Positions 60,970 to 64,000 of a DNA stretch of 64,000 nt are shown in pieces. Position 1 is the first letter of the stretch. Every line of letters starts with the position of its first letter. The notes beneath the pieces were generated by a model. It was not told where the DNA came from and searched no databases. It saw nothing but the letters and a program-made list of their open reading frames with translations. Both the position numbers and the translations under genes were made by a program. This DNA is from Distichodus sexfasciatus (taxonomy: Eukaryota; Chordata; Actinopteri; Characiformes; Distichodontidae), in contig JAVGVS010000411.1 of the NCBI GenBank assembly GCA_032718565.1, positions 290,698-354,697 on the forward strand, written 5' to 3'.

Positions 60970-61492
60970 CTCAGATATCTGCACAATGGTGGGTGGTTCT
61001 GGAGGTCAAATATGGTCTTCCCTCAGCAGTAATGATTTTAGAAGAATAAAGATGATTGCAGTAACAGTGATATCTTTTTGTTTACAGATTTATTTTGACT
61101 GTAATCACATCTGCTATTTAAACATTCACGAAAGCACACATTCTACAGTGAAAGTAACAGGAGTTCATTCTCTTCCTCCAGGTGAATGTCATAGAGTTTA
61201 CTTTTGATAATAATCAAACAAAACGTCTTAGTATTGAACTAGGTGGACAATTCCAATATGTCACATTTGAAGATGGTGATTATTTACAGTCACTAATGAC
61301 GGATATCTGCTTGGGGGCATTGAATGTGGAATTTTGCAGAAAAATGGTCAGGCTGACACCTTCGCTGCAACATACTCACAGCTGGGTTTGCCTGTACGCA
61401 TTGGTGGGATTAGGGTAAGACATGGTTTGGTTGTTGATGCCCTTGGCTTTTACTTTATTAAAGCTGTGATAGTTTCCCACACTGCACCTTGA
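60970..61492 (+). pseudogene. Unit D: orphan jacalin-like lectin exons
   Basis: The exon starting after CCAG at 60,969 matches the first lectin exon of B and C (MVGGSGGQIWSSL). The second, from 61,182, matches the last exon (VIEFTFDNNQT, FEDGDYLQSL). The second exon carries a deletion with a frameshift near 61,300: the GILQKNG and VVDALGFYF parts lie in another frame. The frame from 60,863 reads through the first exon and the short intron to TGA at 61,207. No SNTX core occurs upstream within the window, so D is lectin-only debris or, less likely, a small altered gene. Confidence 0.72.
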
Positions 61493-61499
61493 GTGACCA

Positions 61500-62013
61500 T
61501 TTACCAACAATTACTATTAAAGAATAAATATACAGGGCAGAAGAGAGACAGACAAACAGATGGATAGATAGTTCTGCCATGTTGTATTTTTCAGAAGATT
61601 ATCATTTCAGATCAGGGTGATTCTTAACACCATAGCTTATCAAGAAAGGACATCTGCTGATGCAGAGTAGAGTCTAAGTTACAAGTGTTTTCACACCTTG
61701 ACAGCTAGAACAAACATTTCTTAGAATATGCTAATCAGCACAAGAGGTTACACAAAGGTTATACGTGATCTCAAAGGGTCATCAAATACAGCAGAACACA
61801 AGCCCATTACCACTCAGCAGATCATGACTTGGAAGAACGAACAGTAAATTTCCACTTATACACACACAGGAATACATTTTCCATCACAGATTCAAAGTGG
61901 ACCTTACTGGAAAAAGCGGTGTGCTGACTTCCAAAGCTGGTGGATGGGTGGATTAACAAAAAGTTTTCTGGCAAACAGACAGTACCCCAGACATCTGGAC
62001 TGATAATCTAGAC
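61500..62013. other. Unit D 3' flank, paralogous to the B flank
   Basis: 61,608-62,005 matches 41,848-42,225 closely (GATCAGGGTGATTCTTAACA shared). No exon. Confidence 0.7.
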
Positions 62014-62330
62014 CATAGATGTCAAACTCAGGCCTGCCGATAATACCAAATATCTACTGGGGCTGGCCTGCCGGTAGACGGCGCATACACCGCTATTACT
62101 ACAAATCCCAGAATGCTCAGCTTTTTTCTTTTCATTTTATTTAAGAAATAAATGCCACAGATGTCTTTTATTTGACAGTTGATTTCACGTGTGTTTATAG
62201 TATTAACCTTTGCTTGTTCCAAATTCAATGTTTAAGCAAAATGTACGTTTGTTTCCATATGAAAAGGTCTGCGACTTTGTGCAAGTTTTTAAAATTTTGG
62301 CCCACTGTGTATTTGAGTGCGACACCCCTG
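62014..62330. mobile_element. hAT MITE, 317 bp, with 8-bp target duplication
   Basis: Ends CATAGATGTCAAACTCAGGC and, inverted, GAGTGCGACACCCCTG. Flanked by ATCTAGAC at 62,006-62,013 and 62,331-62,338. The paralogous site in the B-C spacer (~42,215) lacks it. No transposase. A 66-codon minus frame inside is chance. Confidence 0.9.
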
Positions 62331-62849
62331 ATCTAGACGGACCATTGTTGTTGCTTTAACGGCTTGTTTTGTTTGTTAAGAGAAAATGTTTAAACGGACA
62401 AGTGGTCGTTTCCAAAGTTTCTGAACTGCTCACTTCCTGTTCAACACGTCTTGTCAACAGTTTTTTTAGTAGTACAAAATACACCCAGTTTTATCAGCGC
62501 CTGCTCTCACTCTGTAATGGGACGTTTTCCATGTTAAACATTTGAACCGTTGTTGAATTTACTGTACAAATGTACTTGCAAAACCGTGAAGCAAGAAACA
62601 ATATGCAGAACGGAAACCACATTGGATGGGTGATGTACGTACAACCGAAGAGATTGTGTTGTTAAAAAAAAAAAAATTTTGCACGAAAAGAAAAGCCATT
62701 ATACCTTATAAGGTTATGCTTATACTGTATGTATATGTATATGCACAGTAGACTGAGTTGTCCATGCACAGTATAAAGAAGAAACAATGAAACCCTCTTA
62801 AAGAGGCACTCTACTGTCCTCAGCTGTCATTTATTGTTAGCAGCAATAA

Positions 62850-63850
62850 GATCCAGAACCACTTCAACAACACAAAAGACTCTCGCAGTTTATGGCAGGG
62901 CATCCAGGCTGTCACCCAGTACAAGCCAGCACCAAGCAGCTGTGAGGGGGATGCCACACTCCTCGAGGAGCTGAACATGTTCTAAGCATGCACTAAACAA
63001 CACGCACATGACAAAAGCCATGCCTCCCACCACCGACCAGATCATCTCTCTGCCTGTAGCTGACGTAAGGAGAACTTTCACCAAGGTCAACCCACGAAAG
63101 GCTGCTGGTCCAGACAACATTCCAGGTCATGTGCCCAGAGTCTGCGCTGATCAGCTGGCCAAGGTCTTCACAGACATTTTCAACACATTGCTGAGCCAGA
63201 TTATCGTCCCAGCATGCTTCAAGTCCAACACCATCATCCCAGTGCCAAAGAAATCGTCAGTATGCTGCCTGAATGACTACCGTCCAATCGCCTTGACCCC
63301 CATCACCATGAAGTGCTTTGAGAGTCTTGTCATGGCACAGGTGAAAAGCAAACTCCCTCACTCACTGGACCCACTGCAGTTTGCCTATTGCCCAAACGGG
63401 TCAACTGAGGATGCCATATCGACTGCACTTCACCTTTCCCTCTCACACTTGGACAATAAAGATTGCTAGATTGTTAGATTGCTGTTCATAGACTTTAGCT
63501 CAGCATTCAACACCATCATTCCCCAAAGACTGTGTGTGAAACTGTGAGTCGGGACTGAGCACTATGGGCACCATAGAGAGCGTCCTGACCAGCTGCATCT
63601 CTGTCTGGTTTGGTAACAGCACTGTTGCCAATCACAGGCGGCTACAAAGGATTGTCAAAGCAGCTGGCAACATTATTGGAGCGTCTCTCGCGCCGCTGCA
63701 GGACATCTTTTACAAATGCTGCATCAGGAGGGCCTCCTGCATCATGCTCGACCCCTCATATCCTTCACATGAACTCTTTACACTCTGCCCACTCAAACCA
63801 CCAGAATGTGTGATAGCTTTTTCTCACAAGCCATCAGACTCACAGACATC
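62850..63850 (+). mobile_element. LINE (L2/Rex1-like) fragment, second copy
   Basis: Same layout as 43,535-44,600: AAGPDNIPGHV, PVPKKSSVCCLNDYRPIALT, the same odd GGACAATAAAGATTGCTAGA junction and the same jump to SVWFGNSTVANHR. The 3' UTR is missing, and it runs straight into the unit E promoter. The shared defects mean it arose by segmental duplication, not by a second insertion. Confidence 0.85.
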
Positions 63851-63894
63851 ACCCTCACACTTCCCCTTATAAAACCGCTATGCTTTCGCGTAAT

Positions 63895-64000
63895 TTATTT
63901 ACAGCTAATCATGTGGGTGGGTGGGTGCAAAAAATCAGCCATAAAAGTCAGAAGACAGACATTTGTCACACTTACTGCTTCAGTAAACAGAAACAACAGG
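63895..64000 (+). promoter_or_regulatory. Unit E promoter and start of its leader (cut by window end)
   Basis: GTGGGTGGGTGGG, then CATAAAAGTCAGAAGACAGA, then CTTCAGTAAACAGAAACAAC at the edge. Almost identical to 45,580-45,675 of unit C. By analogy a noncoding exon starts here and the coding exons lie beyond the window. Confidence 0.55.

Overview
The window is nuclear DNA of a bony fish, most likely a teleost. It is AT-rich and has GT-AG introns, long microsatellites, tRNA-headed SINEs, Tc1 and hAT elements, a fish-type LINE and BEL/Pao remnants. Its genes are an eIF4G-family gene, cenpk, and a tandem set of stonustoxin-like (SNTX/neoverrucotoxin-like) genes. I cannot place the species.

Layout. 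(1) 2.1-7.8 kb, minus strand: 16 phase-compatible exons of an eIF4G-family gene (MIF4G, linker, MA3) that ends in a short basic tail with no W2 domain. A 48-bp tandem duplication inside it doubles a splice donor. (2) 10.5-10.7 kb: a CpG-rich promoter-like patch. (3) 13.0-16.7 kb, minus strand: a complete nine-coding-exon cenpk gene (273 aa) with a GC-rich 5' end. (4) 16.7-28.7 kb: a gene-poor interval with two GC-rich islands (18.0-18.4 and 19.1-20.35 kb), many microsatellites, and high-complexity blocks that may be conserved noncoding elements. (5) 28.7-64.0 kb, plus strand: a tandem array of SNTX-like units. Unit A is a truncated pseudogene. Unit B is intact. Unit C has an intact core but a frameshifted last exon. 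Unit D keeps only decayed lectin exons. Unit E begins at the right edge, where only its promoter is visible.

The most interesting point is the domain architecture of the array. In B and C the SNTX core (pore-forming domain, helical domain, thioredoxin-like domain) and a fibronectin type III domain lie in one large exon. That exon ends at a conserved phase-1 GTGAGT donor. The donor joins in frame to two downstream exons encoding a jacalin-like beta-prism lectin domain of the kind known in fish aerolysin-like proteins. The textbook SNTX C-terminus is PRY-SPRY. The array therefore appears to encode a pore-forming core with a swapped carbohydrate-recognition module.

Shared and unshared transposon insertions (SINEs, Tc1, LINE, hAT MITE, solo LTR) allow the order of duplications to be read. 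The B/C lectin introns share a SINE and a Tc1 insertion. The B-C and D-E spacers share a LINE carrying the same internal deletion. An hAT MITE in D has a clean 8-bp target duplication and an empty site in B.
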